From NCBI RefSeq assembly GCF_907164915.1, contig NC_061868.1, positions 26,655,819 to 26,719,818 of the forward strand: 64,000 bases of DNA, read 5' to 3'. Below are positions 44,412-57,449 of the stretch, one piece after another. The notes beneath the pieces are model-generated. The model did not search any database and was not told the origin of the DNA. It saw nothing but the letters and a program-made list of their open reading frames with translations. Numbering within the stretch: position 1 is the stretch's first letter; each line of letters begins with the position of its first letter. The position numbers and the translations under genes were made by a program. The stretch is from Impatiens glandulifera (Eukaryota > Streptophyta > Magnoliopsida > Ericales > Balsaminaceae).

Positions 44412-46060
44412 AGGCGATTAGTCCCTTGGGTATCCAGACTTTGACAAGTCGGACAACTTTCCTGGTCAATGTCTTAACTAATTTTCTTGCACTCGGATTT
44501 GAATCTTTCTGCTTTCCTAGAAGGCCTTATGTGAGGATGATCTTTGGTTTGTCCTATGTGGTTGTGAGTTGGCTTGCCTATTTTTGAACCGGTTGGCTTT
44601 CCTTTTCTCAGGGTGAATCCATTTCTCAGAATCGGTTGGACCTACATAGGTTAATTTGTCTTCCGTATAATAGGCAGTTAGTTCCTCTTCAGCGGTTAAG
44701 GAACTTTTTATAAAACTTACAAAGGGAAGATTATCCTTTGTGAGCCTCATTTTGTCGAAGTGCTCTTGGCTTTGGGATCTATTGTTTTTGTATCCTAGAC
44801 CAAACATGCAAGTAGGGTGTCTTTTATAACTACACATTTTGCTTACCATTTCACTCGATCTTTTCCATGCGGTCATTCTATACTGGAGTCGGGCATTTTC
44901 CTCTTCGGTCAGCTCTTGAACTGTCTCCTTGAGATGTTCGGTCTCAGAGGGTAGTTCAGGCGCTGCCTCGGTTTCTAGGGTGTTTTCAGGTTCTATGGTC
45001 TTTGGTTCGGTCAAGGTAGGTACTATGAGGTTGGGTTGCTTAGGTAATAAGGTTAATAGATTCTTATACTCTGCTACCATATCATTCAATGCTTTATATA
45101 ACTCATCTTTAGTAAATTCATCACAAGGAGAGTCAAATATGTGTTCCTCATTTGCCATGAGGCATGTGAGTTCATCATCACTGTCACTGTGAGCCCATAA
45201 GCTTCATCCCTCCTCGGTTTTCTGCATTCCCACTTGAAATGTCTCAAAAAGTTGCAGTTATAACATCTTACATTAGATTTATCACCATAGTTGTAGTTGT
45301 TTGTCGGTTGGCTTCTCTTCATGAATCTACCAAATTTTTGTGCAAGCATTGCCATGGCATCCTCGGTGAACTGTTCTGCGGTTCTGATTGGTGCAAATGC
45401 AACAGGTTCTGTGGATGTGATCAATGATCTGGTTGAGGTTGAGGCTGAGACTTCTTCTTCAGTCCTAGATCTCATTTCAAACTCATATGCCTTAAGGTCT
45501 TCAAATACATCGTGTAGCTTCATCTTGCTTAGGTAGTTTGATTCCCTCATCACCATTGTCTTTATGTCCCACGCACTTGGAAGAGATCTTAACGCTTTCA
45601 TGATGAATTCCTTGTTGTCATACCTCTTGACAAGAGTTGCTAGCTCGTCTATCACACCTGTGAACAGGTCACTGTATTCTCTCATTGTTTCTCCCGGTCT
45701 CATCTTGATGTTTTCAAACTTTTGAGTAGCCACCATTATCTTGTTTTCCTTGGTTCTTTCATTTCCCACATGAATCTGAATCACCGTTTCCCATGTTTCC
45801 TTTGCTGTTTTGCAATCTCTGATCTTGTAGTACGTGTCTCTGTCCACACCGTTGGAGATGCGGTTTCTGGCATGGTTATCCAGATTGTTTCTTCTCCTAT
45901 CTTCAGCTGTCCAGTCCTTTCTGTCCTTGTCAATGATTATCGGTCCTTCGGCTATGATGAACTGCATCTCATCATCCATGGTGATTAAATGCAGGTGCAT
46001 GCGTGCCTTCCAGTTGGCAAAATCATCACCTTATAGCATTGGGGGCATATCGAAATACAT
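44398..46060 (-). pseudogene. copia gag of element F
   Basis: The likely start is ATG at 46060 (MYFDMPPML), followed by a TAA at codon 10. It is open again from 46030 as GDDFANWKARM through the capsid-like part (SLPSAWDIKTMVMRES) to the zinc knuckle CYNCNFLRHFKWEC (CX2CX4HX4C, about 45245). A frameshift at about 45190 moves into the frame of 45158-44517, with an acidic segment, a coiled-coil-like stretch (HLKETVQELTEEENARLQY) and DNLPFVSFIK. A further one-base shift at 44517 leads to VKVWIPKGLIACGPT and the TAA at 44400-44398. The stop is at the same place as in E, A and the 9541-10300 fragment. Confidence 0.88.
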
Positions 46061-46085
46061 GCTTGCTTGAGTATTGAAACTAACT

Positions 46086-46097
46086 GCTCTGATACCA
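46086..46097 (-). other. primer binding site of element F
   Basis: Minus strand TGGTATCAGAGC, a perfect match to the initiator tRNA-Met primer site, two bases from the 5' LTR. Confidence 0.95.
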
Positions 46098-46099
46098 AT

Positions 46100-47279
46100 T
46101 GTTAGGATCTAGGTCGCGGTTGGGGGACCGGGGTTGGTCGGTTATCGCGTTTCACTCAAAGAGGTGGTGATTAATCCGGTTAGAGATTAATACCGGTGTT
46201 TCAATACTACACAAACTGTCACAAACCCTTGAACAAAGTTCAAGCGCGGAAGTGGTTTGTTTCAAGTTGAAGCGACACACACACGAGATAGGTAGGACCA
46301 GATTTGAATAAGACAAGTTTGGAGATTGCTGGGTCGGTTTAGGAACTTAGTGATTCGGTTGGAGCGGTATTAGTCGGTTAGTGCAGATCGGTTATAAAAT
46401 AAAGCAGGCAGAAAGTAAGTAACAAGACAAGTTTTTATGGATGTTCGGAGATAAAACTCCTACGTCACCCCTCCTCTCGAAACTGCGAGAAGGATATTCA
46501 CTAAGGAATACAAACACAATCCGATCGAGACTTATTTCATACTCGATAACACTCGTACAATTTTAACCGAAATTGTAGAATTACACTTCAACTAAGCGCT
46601 TAAGCTTTCTAGAGATAGAACACAGTCTTTTCACTTAGGCTGTAGAAAATTCAGAACTTGTAACACGCATTTATTCCTCTTCAGCTCCTTCTTTTATAGG
46701 TGAAATGTGCCAACCGTCACATTTCATTTCCTTGAATCTGATTGGTTGAGCAGAGGTTCAGTGATTCAGACCTGGCGGTCTGATCTTCCAGTATGTCGGT
46801 CAAACCGACTAGGTTTGTCTTTTACTCAATATGGCAACTGTCGGTTGGACAGTTGTCTGTACTTGGAAGATTGCCTTTCTGATTTATCCTTAAGTAGAAA
46901 GATCTTGTAGGACGGTCTTCTGCAGCCTGCTGACTTTCCTCAGACTTGTATGAATATGGCAATGTTCAGTGTGTTCCTTCGGTATCATTCTCAACAGATA
47001 CCCAAAGTATCTTTTTATGCTAGTCGGTTATGTATGTTAACCGAATGACTTCCGGTTTTTCCTTTGCTTCTAAATGACCGACTGTTTGATTGATTATGGC
47101 CTTCTGCTTTGGCCGATCTTGACTTTCTTGTGCGGTCATGTTTCTGGTCGGTTTAATTGCTTGACTGGTTGAGTTTCTTAACCGGTTGAGTAATCTGACC
47201 GGTTCGATTCTTTGCCTGTTCCTGCACAAGGAATTTGTTTCTGTTAAGTTTTGTTTAACCGATCTAATTTGATCTAACA
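46100..47279 (-). repeat. 5' LTR of element F
   Basis: 1180 bases, near-identical to the 3' LTR. Plus-strand edges TGTTAGGATC and GATCTAACA. The two-hairpin block is at 46434-46500, here with the intact GGAG/CTCC stem that the 3' LTR has lost at one base. Confidence 0.95.
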
Positions 47280-47284
47280 CTTTT
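47280..47284. repeat. target site duplication of element F, right
   Basis: CTTTT, identical to 33968-33972. Confidence 0.95.
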
Positions 47285-47684
47285 TTTTATCTCATATATG
47301 AGTATATAAATATTTGAAAGTTATTGTATACAAAATTATAAATTTTTATATGTTACTTTAATTTTCTATCAAAATATTATTATAACTTGTTTGATATTAT
47401 CCTAATTTTTTAGTAAAAAAATTGTCTTGCTAAAAAATTATTTGAATAAGTTGTTTTCTTGTTAGAATTTTTGTTTAAAATGATATATATAAAGTTACTT
47501 TTAATTAGTTGTCAAAATTATGTTCATAAAATAATTTCTTCCAAATAAGAGAATTGGAATTGAATAACAATTATATAGTTTTCTCAAACATAGGAATTGA
47601 ATTGTAATTCAATTCCAATTCTCATAGAATTGGAATTAGATTTTCAATGTCAATTCCAATTATACCCATCCAAACATACCCTAA

Positions 47685-50600
47685 ATGATTTTCTAAAAAA
47701 ATCAAATTGTGATTTGATTACTGTATATCCTTGAATTATTTAAAATTATACCCCGAAGTAAATTATTTTTAATTAAATTCAAAAACTGCAAGGAATCAAT
47801 GAAATTTTTTCAAACTAATGTTTTATTTTAAAAGAAAATTATTGACATGCAAACCGATGTTAAATTCTCGAACCTCAGGCTTTCCACGAGAACCTACGCA
47901 AAGGTTTTTTTTTAGGGTTATAAAATCCAAAGACACTTCTTTTACCAAATGAAAATAATATCATTTGATTTTTTTTTCAAATCTTAATTATATCTAGTTA
48001 CAACCATTATAAATATTTTTTTGATCAATCCTAGTTTCCAAATGAGGTCAAAATATCAACAAACTTTAAGGTACATGTTTCTTTTATAATGTTATACTTA
48101 TGACCTTGACTAATGTTCGCCTTTGGCTGACTCCATTGGTGATCTGATTGTTATGTTGTAAGAGCTTCTAGCGACATATATTTATTGGAGACTTTCGGAT
48201 AGACCTTTCAGTTCACTAGAACAAAGAGTAGAGGAATCGAAGGAGAATTCCCCCGCGAATCTGGAACTCAACCAACGATTATAGTTCGTCGCTCATTGAG
48301 GTGTTCATTCAATGGTCTTTGACAACATTCTCCCTGTGTTTGTGAGCTCTCACTAAGCCTTCACAACAAAGAGTAGACTATTTGGAACTCGTCCGAAGAA
48401 TTGGCCGACAGTTCTTCCTCCGGTGACCAAAACTGGATGGTTCTAGCGAACCTTGGCGTTTTAGATTCAAGGCTAGTCAAGACCTATCATCTTCCTAGAC
48501 TAGATACAAACTAACCCAAGGAATTCTAGCAACTGTATTCACTAAAAAATCAAAATATTCAGCAATCAATCAATTAACAAACATATTATAAACTAATTAA
48601 TTGAAATTACATGAGTCAAATTAGGATCAACATGATGTACAAAATTGACGTCCTAATGTATCACACAATGTAAGCGTTAGAGATACATACATAAGTGAGA
48701 TGAAGAAACAATAGAAGCAAAGGTTGAATCAGACTCGCCAGAGAGGAGACTTCTCTATATAATCACATTCAAGGTGTTCTTCAATTAATAACATTGCTCT
48801 CAAGTGTTATTCTCTCTCTAAGGAATCGGTAAACCTTGAAAGTGATCAACCATACCCTCAATTGATAAGGTTATGCTTGTAAATACTCCTTGAACAAGGG
48901 TATTCTTGAGACATATTAATTTTAGAGTTGGCTCAACCAGCAACTCACTTAGCGGGTCACTCCGGACTAAGTTTGAGTTCATTTTAGTTGATGTCAAGGC
49001 TTGTATCTCGGTAATCCATCTATCTTGATTATCCAATTCTAAATAGGTTAAGTGATGGAGTATGGACCAAGTTACGTATTTTTAAATTCAAGACTTATTT
49101 AAGTTTTTGGTTTCAATAATCGTTGATCAACCGAAACTTCAAATAGTTGAAACTTCTGACTTTGATCACCATTGAGGCTGATACATCATGCATTGGAAAA
49201 GTATTAATGATGGATACATGTATTATTTTTCCCCATGAAGTTCGATACAGGGCGAAGGTCCATGTAATTCATGATGGAGCCTTATGGGTCTTGAAAGGTG
49301 GTTCAAGCCGTGAGTACAACTTGTTATAAAACAAAACTCAACGCAAAGTTCTTTCCAAAGGTATCTCATTTTCACAAAATTCTCAAGTGAGTCAAAGATA
49401 CTATTTTCAAAGTCACACCAAGCTCTTGTTCTCTACAAGATTGAAGTTGGTGTACTTGCATTGGGTTGTCGAGCTATGCAGACCACCTTAATCGTCAAAG
49501 GGAGACTTGAGATTGGTGTCAATCGATTGGTCTATAAGTATTATCTTTCCAACCATATGTAGTAATCCAAATTTGAGGCCTTATGCGTTAAGAATTCTAA
49601 TTGTGAACATGTCCGGTTTGATCCTATTTTGATCGTATTGTCTTGTTCCTCTAATTTCTCGGGGTTAAGAGCTTCAATTCTATTTGTATTCAAATGGGCC
49701 TTATGTAGGAACTCTTCAATGTTTCCAAAACATCCAAGATCATCTAATTCCATTGAGTATAGTGATATGGGTGAATTTTCAAAGTTGGTGATCCCTTGTA
49801 GACTTCTCTTCAACAAATAATGCCAAAATGGGCGTTCTTGGGTCTTATTCAAATAAGTCACACGCTTGACGTCAGCATGACAACAACCACTTATTTGAAA
49901 TTCTTTGGACGCACGAAGCTCCTCTATTAACTTCAGTTGACTAGGTCTTGACCCGATTAGTTTGACTCGATTTTAACATTTTTGCCTTTTGGAAGTCTGC
50001 TACACAAAATTATAAACATCAATATTATACTCAAAATTCATAATTTTTCAAACCGGTTAATTTGAACGTATCCGGTCTCCTAAATTCTGAATGTTTATGA
50101 AAAATAGTGTTTGGATACAAAAACAAGCTTAAAAATATATATTCTTTACATTTTCTCCAACAATATTATACTCAAATAGGCATGGCATAATAGAACCGAT
50201 GGTTCGAGTACCTCAGTTCAGTTATTTATTTTGTAGTTCGGTTCTGGGTTATTTCGAGTTAGACCTGACCATTTCCAGGTACGAGATTGAAGAACCGAGA
50301 CCCGATCTAAGATTTCAAAGTTTATAGAGAGATCTCATCATTGGAAAAACTCAATCATGTGCTCTACCGTCTTGAATTTCTATCAATGACGGTGATGTGT
50401 TATCAATAAATTTAAGAGAGAGAAAACTAAATATATTAATTAATTTTAAATTATGCCCTCTTTATTTTAATTTTTTTATAAGTTTAATACATTATCAAAT
50501 ATAATAGTCTAAATGTAAGAATTAATATATACTTTGAGTTTTATATTTTATAATAAATTAAAATTATATATTATTTTTATTTTGTTTTGTTTTTTTCATT

Positions 50601-50937
50601 ATTATTTATAATTCCAGTAAAAAAAATTTATTACTTTTTAAAAATAATATAATTTTAATATTTTAGACATAACTCTCTATATTTTAAATATTTTTAAAAA
50701 TAATTATTATATCTATTTTATTAAAAATTTATCCTAAGTTATATAATTTTAAAAGTTTACTTATTTTAAATTTAAAAATGATACATTTAAATGAATTTTA
50801 AAATGGATAAAACGTATATTTAAAAAGGTAAACTTAAATATTAAATTATGGGATAAAAGGAATTATAAAATAATCTAAAAATAATAGTTTTAAGGATAAT
50901 AACATATTAGTACTAAATGTGCAAAAATAATTGAGGA
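47685..50937. other. intergenic DNA, nothing recognised
   Basis: AT-rich up to 48060 and from 50400 on. The middle (48100-49970) has balanced composition, but its frames are short and overlap. No protein family, tRNA or LTR edge was recognised. The stretch 50170-50300 has pairs such as GAACCGA and TTCGGTTC but no clear unit. Confidence 0.45.
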
Positions 50938-51642
50938 AGACTAGAAAATCCTGAAAACCCAAGAAGCGAAAAATAGAAAAATGAAACTAAAGAATCAAGA
51001 ATATAAGAGAATATTGTGGAAGTCAGGGACATTGATAAAGAAGACAAAATGAGGAAAATGTAGAGGAATAAAGCGTGAAAGAATTAGAGAAAGAAAAAAA
51101 TAATGAAATTGAAAAAATAAAGGATACAGAAGAAGTTCAATCTGAAGACAATAAAGAAGAACAAGTAAAAGAAGAAAGAACAGAAATACTAGAGGAGAAA
51201 AGGAGGAAACTAGGGTTGTTGATTCTCAAATCTGCAAAACTGAAGCAGAAAAAAGCATTGATAAAAACCCTTAAATCCTGAAAAATAATTCATTTTATCA
51301 GAACAGTACAGGTTCATACAAAGGTAGGCTTAACAATGGGAACCGACGTGTATCATCATCTACTATAATCCAATCACCTTTCATGAAGTATGAGCGAGGA
51401 AGGGGACGTGGAAGAAATCAACAAGACCTACAAGGCGAATATGGAAATAACATTAAAGATTGAGAATGTTAATTATAATCGTTGTTTGTACTGTTGTTTG
51501 ATTGCAACTATTCACAAACTCTAGACTCGTTTGTTTGTCATCTTATAATCAAACTAGAGTTTGTCTAGTTTTGATTCTTGACCCTCCAGTTTTTGCGCTT
51601 TTTAATAAAATTGTCCTAAACTGTTTTTTCAAAAAAAAAAGG
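50938..51642 (+). mobile_element. ORF1-only LINE-like element, copy 2, 5'-truncated
   Basis: Aligns with 8780-9535 of copy 1: CTAGAAAATCCTGAAAACCC at the start, the Lys/Glu-rich frame at 51075-51281, TCATCATCTACTATAATCCA, GTTTGTCATCTTATAATCAA and a final A-run (TTTTTTCAAAAAAAAAA) at 51632-51641. The first 1.3 kb of the element is missing. Loss of the 5' end with a kept 3' UTR and A-tail is the usual product of LINE-type integration. The Glu/Lys frame is not a gene of its own. Confidence 0.75.
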
Positions 51643-52999
51643 CCCGTATCGGGTAGGTTACCTATGAAATTAGAACATGTCAAATTAGGGTCACTCATAT
51701 ATCCGCTTTTTCAGAGTAGAATCAGGTCTGTTCTGGATTGGTACCACAAAACCTGATATTTTACCATGTCTATATATATGTATTAGCTTTCTCTTTATTT
51801 GTGATTCTTAAATTTAAATTTTTTTATTCTAAAAGATGAAAATAAATATTAAATTATTAATTTGATAAAAAAAAAATTAAAACGATTAATAAAATCTAAA
51901 AAAATTCAGAAATTTTAAATCTAAAAATCGTGACCATGTCGGATACCTGTCCGGTCGAATTTGGTTGGATTCGGGAAAATCATGGACCCGATTTTTCGTG
52001 GAAAAATCAGGTCTAGATCGGATCGGTTCCGGTTTAAGTCCCCCGAAACCCGACATTTTTCCAAGCCTATACTTAAAATTCATGATTTTTCACACTAGTC
52101 AATCTCAAGGTATGGAATCATTTGAAGATTAAGTATTTTTAGAATATGGCGTTTGGACCGTTATTCAAGGGTCTTTCTAAAACAATTCTGCAAGTGTTTC
52201 ATATTATTTTTCAGGATGATCAACGTATTAGACTTGACATATTTATTATAATTTTAGGATGTAAAAATTAAGTGTCTACAAAATACCCCTCTTGTACATA
52301 GTTTGGAGAAGATGACTTCTTACTTTACAAAATGTGTGTCCAAGCATGATCAAATAGGCCCCAAATTTTGTAAACCCCAAAATGTAAAATATTTATCTAA
52401 AGAAAAAATAGACAACTTGGAGTCGTGCATTTAACGTTTCTACTTCATCTTATTCTGACGACGTGTATTTGACGAACCATGTGTATCTATAGAACAATTT
52501 CTCCAAAGTACATATTAAGAAATAATGATACATGCAAGCATAACATCACATGTATTCGGAGTATGGGTTCAGAACTTGTTGTGTTTCGATTCCATGTAAG
52601 ATCGTAGAAATTTGACTTATAACCATGTATTCATCTATAGAGACTCCATATACATCCATAAGTTGATGTATATAGGTAGTTCTACCCGTTAGGTGGATTC
52701 AAGATGACACATTTAATTAGTAACATGTGCAAAGTAATGTATAGAAAATAGACAACAATTAGTTGTGGTGTATCTTGTGTTTCATTGATTACCTGATCAC
52801 AATGACCAAGGAATTATATCAATCATAGAGGTGAAACCTTAGTTCTGCTGACCGGGATCCATTCCAGAGATGTAATTTTGATCTTGGTTATAATGGTTTC
52901 GGTTATTCTAAAAAATGAAAATCTACCCACGATCATACATAGTTCATGGGGGCCTAAGGTTCTCCTATCGATGCAATGATGAGCAACTGATGAAAAAAT
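51643..52999. other. intergenic DNA, nothing recognised
   Basis: 51643-51780 and 51930-52075 resemble each other weakly (ACCTGATATTTTACC and ACCCGACATTTTTCC, each before a CTAT-rich end), suggesting remnants of one repeat. The rest is AT-rich with no gene. Confidence 0.45.
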
Positions 53000-53575
53000 C
53001 ATTGAGTTCTCATATGAAAAGATAATGATCAACTATTTACAAAGCATTGATTTCTCATATCGAAAGATGATGAGCAATTACTAGCAAACAATTAGTTACC
53101 ATATCGAAGATGATGAGAAACGTTTTTACAAACACCGAGTTCTCATATCAAAAGATGATGAGAAACTACTACTAGCAAACAACGAATTCTCATATCGAAA
53201 GATGATGAGAAATTGTTTAGAAAACATCGAGTTTTCATATCGTAAGATGATGAGCAACTTCTTAGAAAACATTGAGTTCTCATATCAAAAGATGATGAGC
53301 AACTACTGGTAGACACCGAGTTCTCATATTAAAAGTTAATGGAATTGTATAGAAAACATCGAGTTCTCATATCGAAAGATGATGAACAGTTGTTTAGAAA
53401 ACATCGAGTTCTCATATCAAAAAATGATGAGTAAATATTGGCAAAAAATGAGTTCTCATATCGAAATATGATGAGAAACTATTTATAAAACATCGGATTC
53501 TCATATCGAAAGATGATGAGCAACTATTTAGAAAACTATTGAGTACTCATATTGACATGATAATAAGCAACTGCT
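53000..53575. repeat. 45-base tandem repeat, about 13 copies
   Basis: Units read ATCGAGTTCTCATATCGAAA then GATGATGAGCAACTNTTTAG and AAAAC, 43-46 bases each. Copies are clearly diverged from each other but stay in register. Confidence 0.92.
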
Positions 53576-53589
53576 AGTTTTTTAGACTT

Positions 53590-55036
53590 GTCAAGATGAA
53601 TACAACATGCACGGGCTGCTAATTCATGTAAAAAATTCGGATCGTAACGGAGATCTGTTATTTTTATTTAAGAATACACCAAAGATGAATACAATACACA
53701 ATGCCTTCTCATTCATGTAAATAATTCATATCGTAACAGAGATATGTGATTTGTCATTTAAGAGGACACCAAAGATGAATATAGCACGCCAATATTGTTG
53801 ATTCATGTAAACAATTAAGATTGTAACAGAGATATATTATTTGTTTTTAAGAAGACACCAGAATACAACACGCAATGCCTTCTCATTCATGTAAACATTT
53901 TATATTGTTACAGACATTTGTGATTTGTCCTTTAATAAGACACCAAAGTTGTTGATTCATGTAAAAAATTCAGGTCGTAACAGAGATCTATTATGTGTTT
54001 TTAAGAAAATAACAAAGAAGAATCTAGCATGCATAGGCTATTGATTCATGTAAATAATTCTGATCGTAGAAGTGATTTACTTTTTGTCTTTAAAAAACTA
54101 CAAAGATGAATTCAACACACATAAGTTGTTAATTTATGTAAAATATTCAGATTATAACGGAGATATGTGAGTTTTCCTTTAAGAATATACAAAAGCTGAA
54201 TTAAGCACGCAAAGACTGTTGATTCATATAAACAATTCATATAGTAACATAGATCTATTACTTGTCTTTAAGAATACACCAAATATAAATCCAGCCTGCA
54301 AAAGTTACTGATTTATTTAAATAATTCAGATCATATCATAGATTTGTTTTTTGTTTTTAAGAAACAACAAAGATGAATCCATCACATATAGGCTAGTAAA
54401 CAATTCAGATTTTAACGGAGATCGGTGATTTGTCATTTAAGAAGACACCAAAAATAAATTCAGTACGCATAGGTTGCTAATTCATGTAAACAATTTAGAT
54501 CATAATAAAGATCTGTTATTTATCCTATATGTGATTTGTCCATTAAGAAGACACCAAAGATGAATTTAACACGCAAAGACTATTGATTCATGTAAATAAT
54601 TGAAAACGTAACGGAGATCTGTGATTTATCCTTTAAGAAGACACCAAAGATGAATTCAACACATAAAGGTCATTGATTCATGTAAACAAATCATATCGTA
54701 ATAGATATTTTTATTTGTCTTTAAGAAGACATCAAAGATGAATTCAATATATAAAGGCTATTTATTCATATAAACAATTCAGATTGTAATAAAGATTTGT
54801 TATTTGTCCTTTGAGATGACACCAAAGATGAATCCAGCACGTAGAGGTTTCTAATTCATTAACAATTTAGATCGTAATAGAAATCTGTTATTTTTTCTTT
54901 AAGAAGACACCAAAGATGAATCTAACATGCAGTAGTTGCTCATTCGTGTAAACAATTTAGATCGTAATTGAGATATGTTATTTATCCTTTAGAAGACATC
55001 AAATATGAATCCAGTACGTAGAGGATGCTGATTCAT
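53590..55036. repeat. 88-base tandem array, left part, about 17 copies
   Basis: The unit contains CAAAGATGAATCCAGCACGC, TGATTCATGTAAACAATTCA and GATCGTAACGGAGATCTGTT, then TTTGTCTTTAAGAAGACAC. The array is cut by element B at about 55036 (GATTCATGTA, then ATCTCCC) and resumes at 59689. Confidence 0.92.
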
Positions 55037-55039
55037 GTA

Positions 55040-56212
55040 ATCTCCCTTCTATTAAGAAGGATTTTTCTATATCTACTGATCAGCAATAAGTTCCTTCTGC
55101 TGAGAAGGAGTAGTCATCAAAGCCTGCTGATGAGAAGCATTCAAAAGTTGTTGAGGAGCTCATCTCTCCAGATCAAGAGAAGGATCTCTTCTCTACTTCT
55201 CAGCAACCAATATCATCTGAGCATAAGTCGTCTGCTGAGAGGGAACTTTCTAAAGATGTTGAGCAGCGCTCAACCCCTATTTCTAAGAAGACCTCGTCTG
55301 TTCAGACGGGCAGGTGTTTGAAGAGAAGTAGTATGCCTCTCCAAAGTCTAAAAGTTCAACCTCTACTACATCCAAGAAATATCATTCCTCTAAATCTATT
55401 CATTCTAAGAATCATCGAGATTTCTAAAGAATCTAGGCAAAGAGATCAAAAGAGAAGAAGGCGAGTCTTGGGCAATAATCAATGTGCCTTGAATCTCATC
55501 TCAAGATAAGGAACCAGGGTAGTTTATTCATGTCTGTACTCGAATATCCAATATTCTCTCTATTCCAGCTGGTTCCCATATCATCTCTTCGACCCCCAAT
55601 TCCCCTAAGGTGTCCTCTCGGGGAACTATGGATCTCCGCAAATTCATTCTTGAAGCACTTGAGCCTATGTAGTAGAGCATCAAGACAATCTTTAGAAAAT
55701 TGGAGATTTCGGAAGGGCGAACTAGTGATGTATCCCAAGATCAAAGAGATGCAAACAAAGAAATATTGAGGACTTCGTGTGATGTGTCGAAACTCATAAA
55801 TTAGATGACCAAGATGAAGACAATACTACTCAAAAATAATTTCAACCTTCACAAGGAGACAAAGTCTTCAATAGATATTATCGCCCTCCATCTTATGGAA
55901 ATTTCTAAATCCCTCAAGATAACAGAAGCTGAGCGAATCGAAGATGCTGACAGAGTCACTCTACGCTTCCAATCTGAAGATGATGAACCTGTTGAAGCTA
56001 CCAAAGCTGCTGCTCTAGCCCTTGATAATGTTAAAAAAGGGGAAGGTAGTAATCTATGTGGAACCTGCGCTCGATTCACTCGTTCAAGAAAGAAGTCAGA
56101 CCGTAGTGCAGGAGGACGAAGAGGAGGAGAATTGTATGGAGACTTGCAAAATCTCCTCTTCGATGAAAAAGGTCACGAAGGCTGAAGTGTCAACAATTAA
56201 AAAGGGAATCTA
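55040..56212 (+). pseudogene. extra ORF (aORF) remnant of element B, C-terminal half
   Basis: One phase gives LPSIKKDFSISTDQQ, a stop, SAEKE, a stop, then SSKPADEKHSKVVEELISPD and KKTSSVQTGRCLKRSS, similar in character and position to the Ser/Lys linker of the A protein (SSLQTGGKPSTRSK). After frame changes, 55805-56212 has KSLKITEAERIEDADRV, EDDEPVEATKAAALALDNVK and ends ISSSMKKVTKAEVSTIKKGI, stop. The shared N-terminal domain is missing. The polypurine tract follows 100 bases later, so extra ORFs are last before the 3' LTR in B as in F. Confidence 0.6.
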
Positions 56213-56312
56213 AAACCTTGTATATCTTACGCTTTTCATATTTATAAAAATATATTGACTTCATTTTAATTTCATGTTCTTAACTCAATTTTAACATTGT
56301 TTTAACATCATC

Positions 56313-56326
56313 AAAAAGGGGGAAAT
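56313..56326 (+). other. polypurine tract of element B
   Basis: AAAAAGGGGGAAAT directly before TGTTAGATTAAG, the LTR start. Confidence 0.85.
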
Positions 56327-56499
56327 TGTTAGATTAAGTTAAATAAAGAAAAAGGGAAATTAATTAAAAGAGAAACAATTAATAATGAAAAATGTTTTAA
56401 TAAACTTAGGTGAATAGGTTTAAATCAATAAGACATAGTTTTAATGATGTGTTCATGAACAAAACTAAGTTGTAAAATTTTTTATGCGTAGGTACAACT

Positions 56500-56930
56500 C
56501 AAGACGTATGAGTAGACATCAAACTTCTATAGACGAGTTAGTCTGAAAAAGTGTGCGAGCAGACATTTAACTTTTACAGAAGGGTTAGTCTAACGAAGTG
56601 CACGAGTAGATGTCTAACTTGTATAGACGGGTTAGACTGAAGAAGTGCGCGAGCAGACGTCTAACTTCTACAGACGGGTTAGTCTGAAGAAATGCACGAG
56701 CAAATATTTAACTTCTACAGACGGGTTAGTATGAAGAAGTGCACGAATAGACGTCTAACTTTTACAGACCTGTTAGTTTGAAAAAGTGTGTGAGCAGACG
56801 TCTAACTTCTACAGACGTGTTAGTCTGAAGAAGTGCGCGAGCAGACGTCTATCTTCTACATACGTGTTAGTCTGAAGATGTGCGCGAGCAGACGTTTCAC
56901 TTCAATAGATGCTCTAATCTGAAGAAGTGT
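56500..56930. repeat. 47-base tandem repeat in LTR B, about 9 copies
   Basis: Units read AGACGTCTAACTTCTACAGA, CGGGTTAGTCTGAAGAAGTG and CGCGAGC. The motif GACGTC/GTCTAA links it with the minisatellite of LTR A, though the unit is different. Confidence 0.88.
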
Positions 56931-57449
56931 GAGCAGATGCCTTGCGTAAGAAGCCGTCTGAAGAAGCGTTCACTTATCTACTCAACTCATCAGCATAAAG
57001 AACAACCGTGTTCAATATCATTTGTCTACCAAGTAAGTTTTATACGCTTAACTACCAATTACTTGATTATTCCTTTAGCCCGCGTTATACCTTCAAGTAC
57101 ACCATGTTCTACCGAATATTCTCCAATACAATCTGGTACGCCACGATCCAACGAATATACTTCTCATGTACGATGTCGTACACCTGGCATACATCCAATG
57201 AAATGCTGACACATATCCAAGACAAAGATTCGACCGTTGCCAATCTTTTCTATTAATAGAAAGTAGAGTACAACGGAGAATATCCTGATCTTGATCTCTT
57301 GAATCTCGCTTCCTTACGCTTTTGCACGAATTCTGAATTGCAAAGCTCTGTGTGTCTATTTTCTATATATCATGTGTGATTCACTAAGCTAAGTTAAGCT
57401 GAGAAATTATGTATTATTCTTTCTGAGTGAAATTTCAGTATTGTAAAAT

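Larger units (their letters stand above)
33973..47279 (-). mobile_element. complete copia retrotransposon F with three extra ORFs
   Basis: A 13,307-base minus-strand element flanked by CTTTT duplications. In transcription order: 5' LTR (47279-46100), tRNA-Met primer site, gag, pol (protease, integrase, RT, RNase H), then three extra ORFs a, b and c sharing one domain, two polypurine tracts, and 3' LTR (35151-33973). It is far longer than a typical copia element because of the 6 kb between pol and the 3' LTR. The LTRs differ at about 5% of positions over their first 400 bases by hand count, so it is fairly young, yet gag and pol already have several stops and frameshifts. It sits in element H. 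Confidence 0.95.
31208..47681 (+). mobile_element. PIF/Harbinger-like DNA transposon H, split by element F
   Basis: The left end TGGTGTGTTTGGTGAGGGGG (31208) and the reverse complement of the right end, GGGTATGTTTGGATGGGTAT (47681), align as imperfect terminal inverted repeats. Both are followed inward by GGAATTG motifs. TAA flanks both sides (31205-31207 and 47682-47684), matching the 3-base TWA target duplication of PIF/Harbinger elements. Without F the element is about 3.2 kb. It carries a Myb/SANT-like ORF, the usual partner gene of this superfamily, but no DDE transposase was recognised. Confidence 0.65.

Noticed and set aside
50163..51790. Possible terminal inverted repeats (ATAGGCATGG and CCATGTCTAT) around the second ORF1 copy
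   Set aside because: The match is about 13 of 17 bases in AT-rich DNA and no target duplication is convincing.
53000..55036. Regular repeats resembling a CRISPR array
   Set aside because: Units are contiguous tandem copies without unique spacers, in a plant nuclear context with no cas genes.
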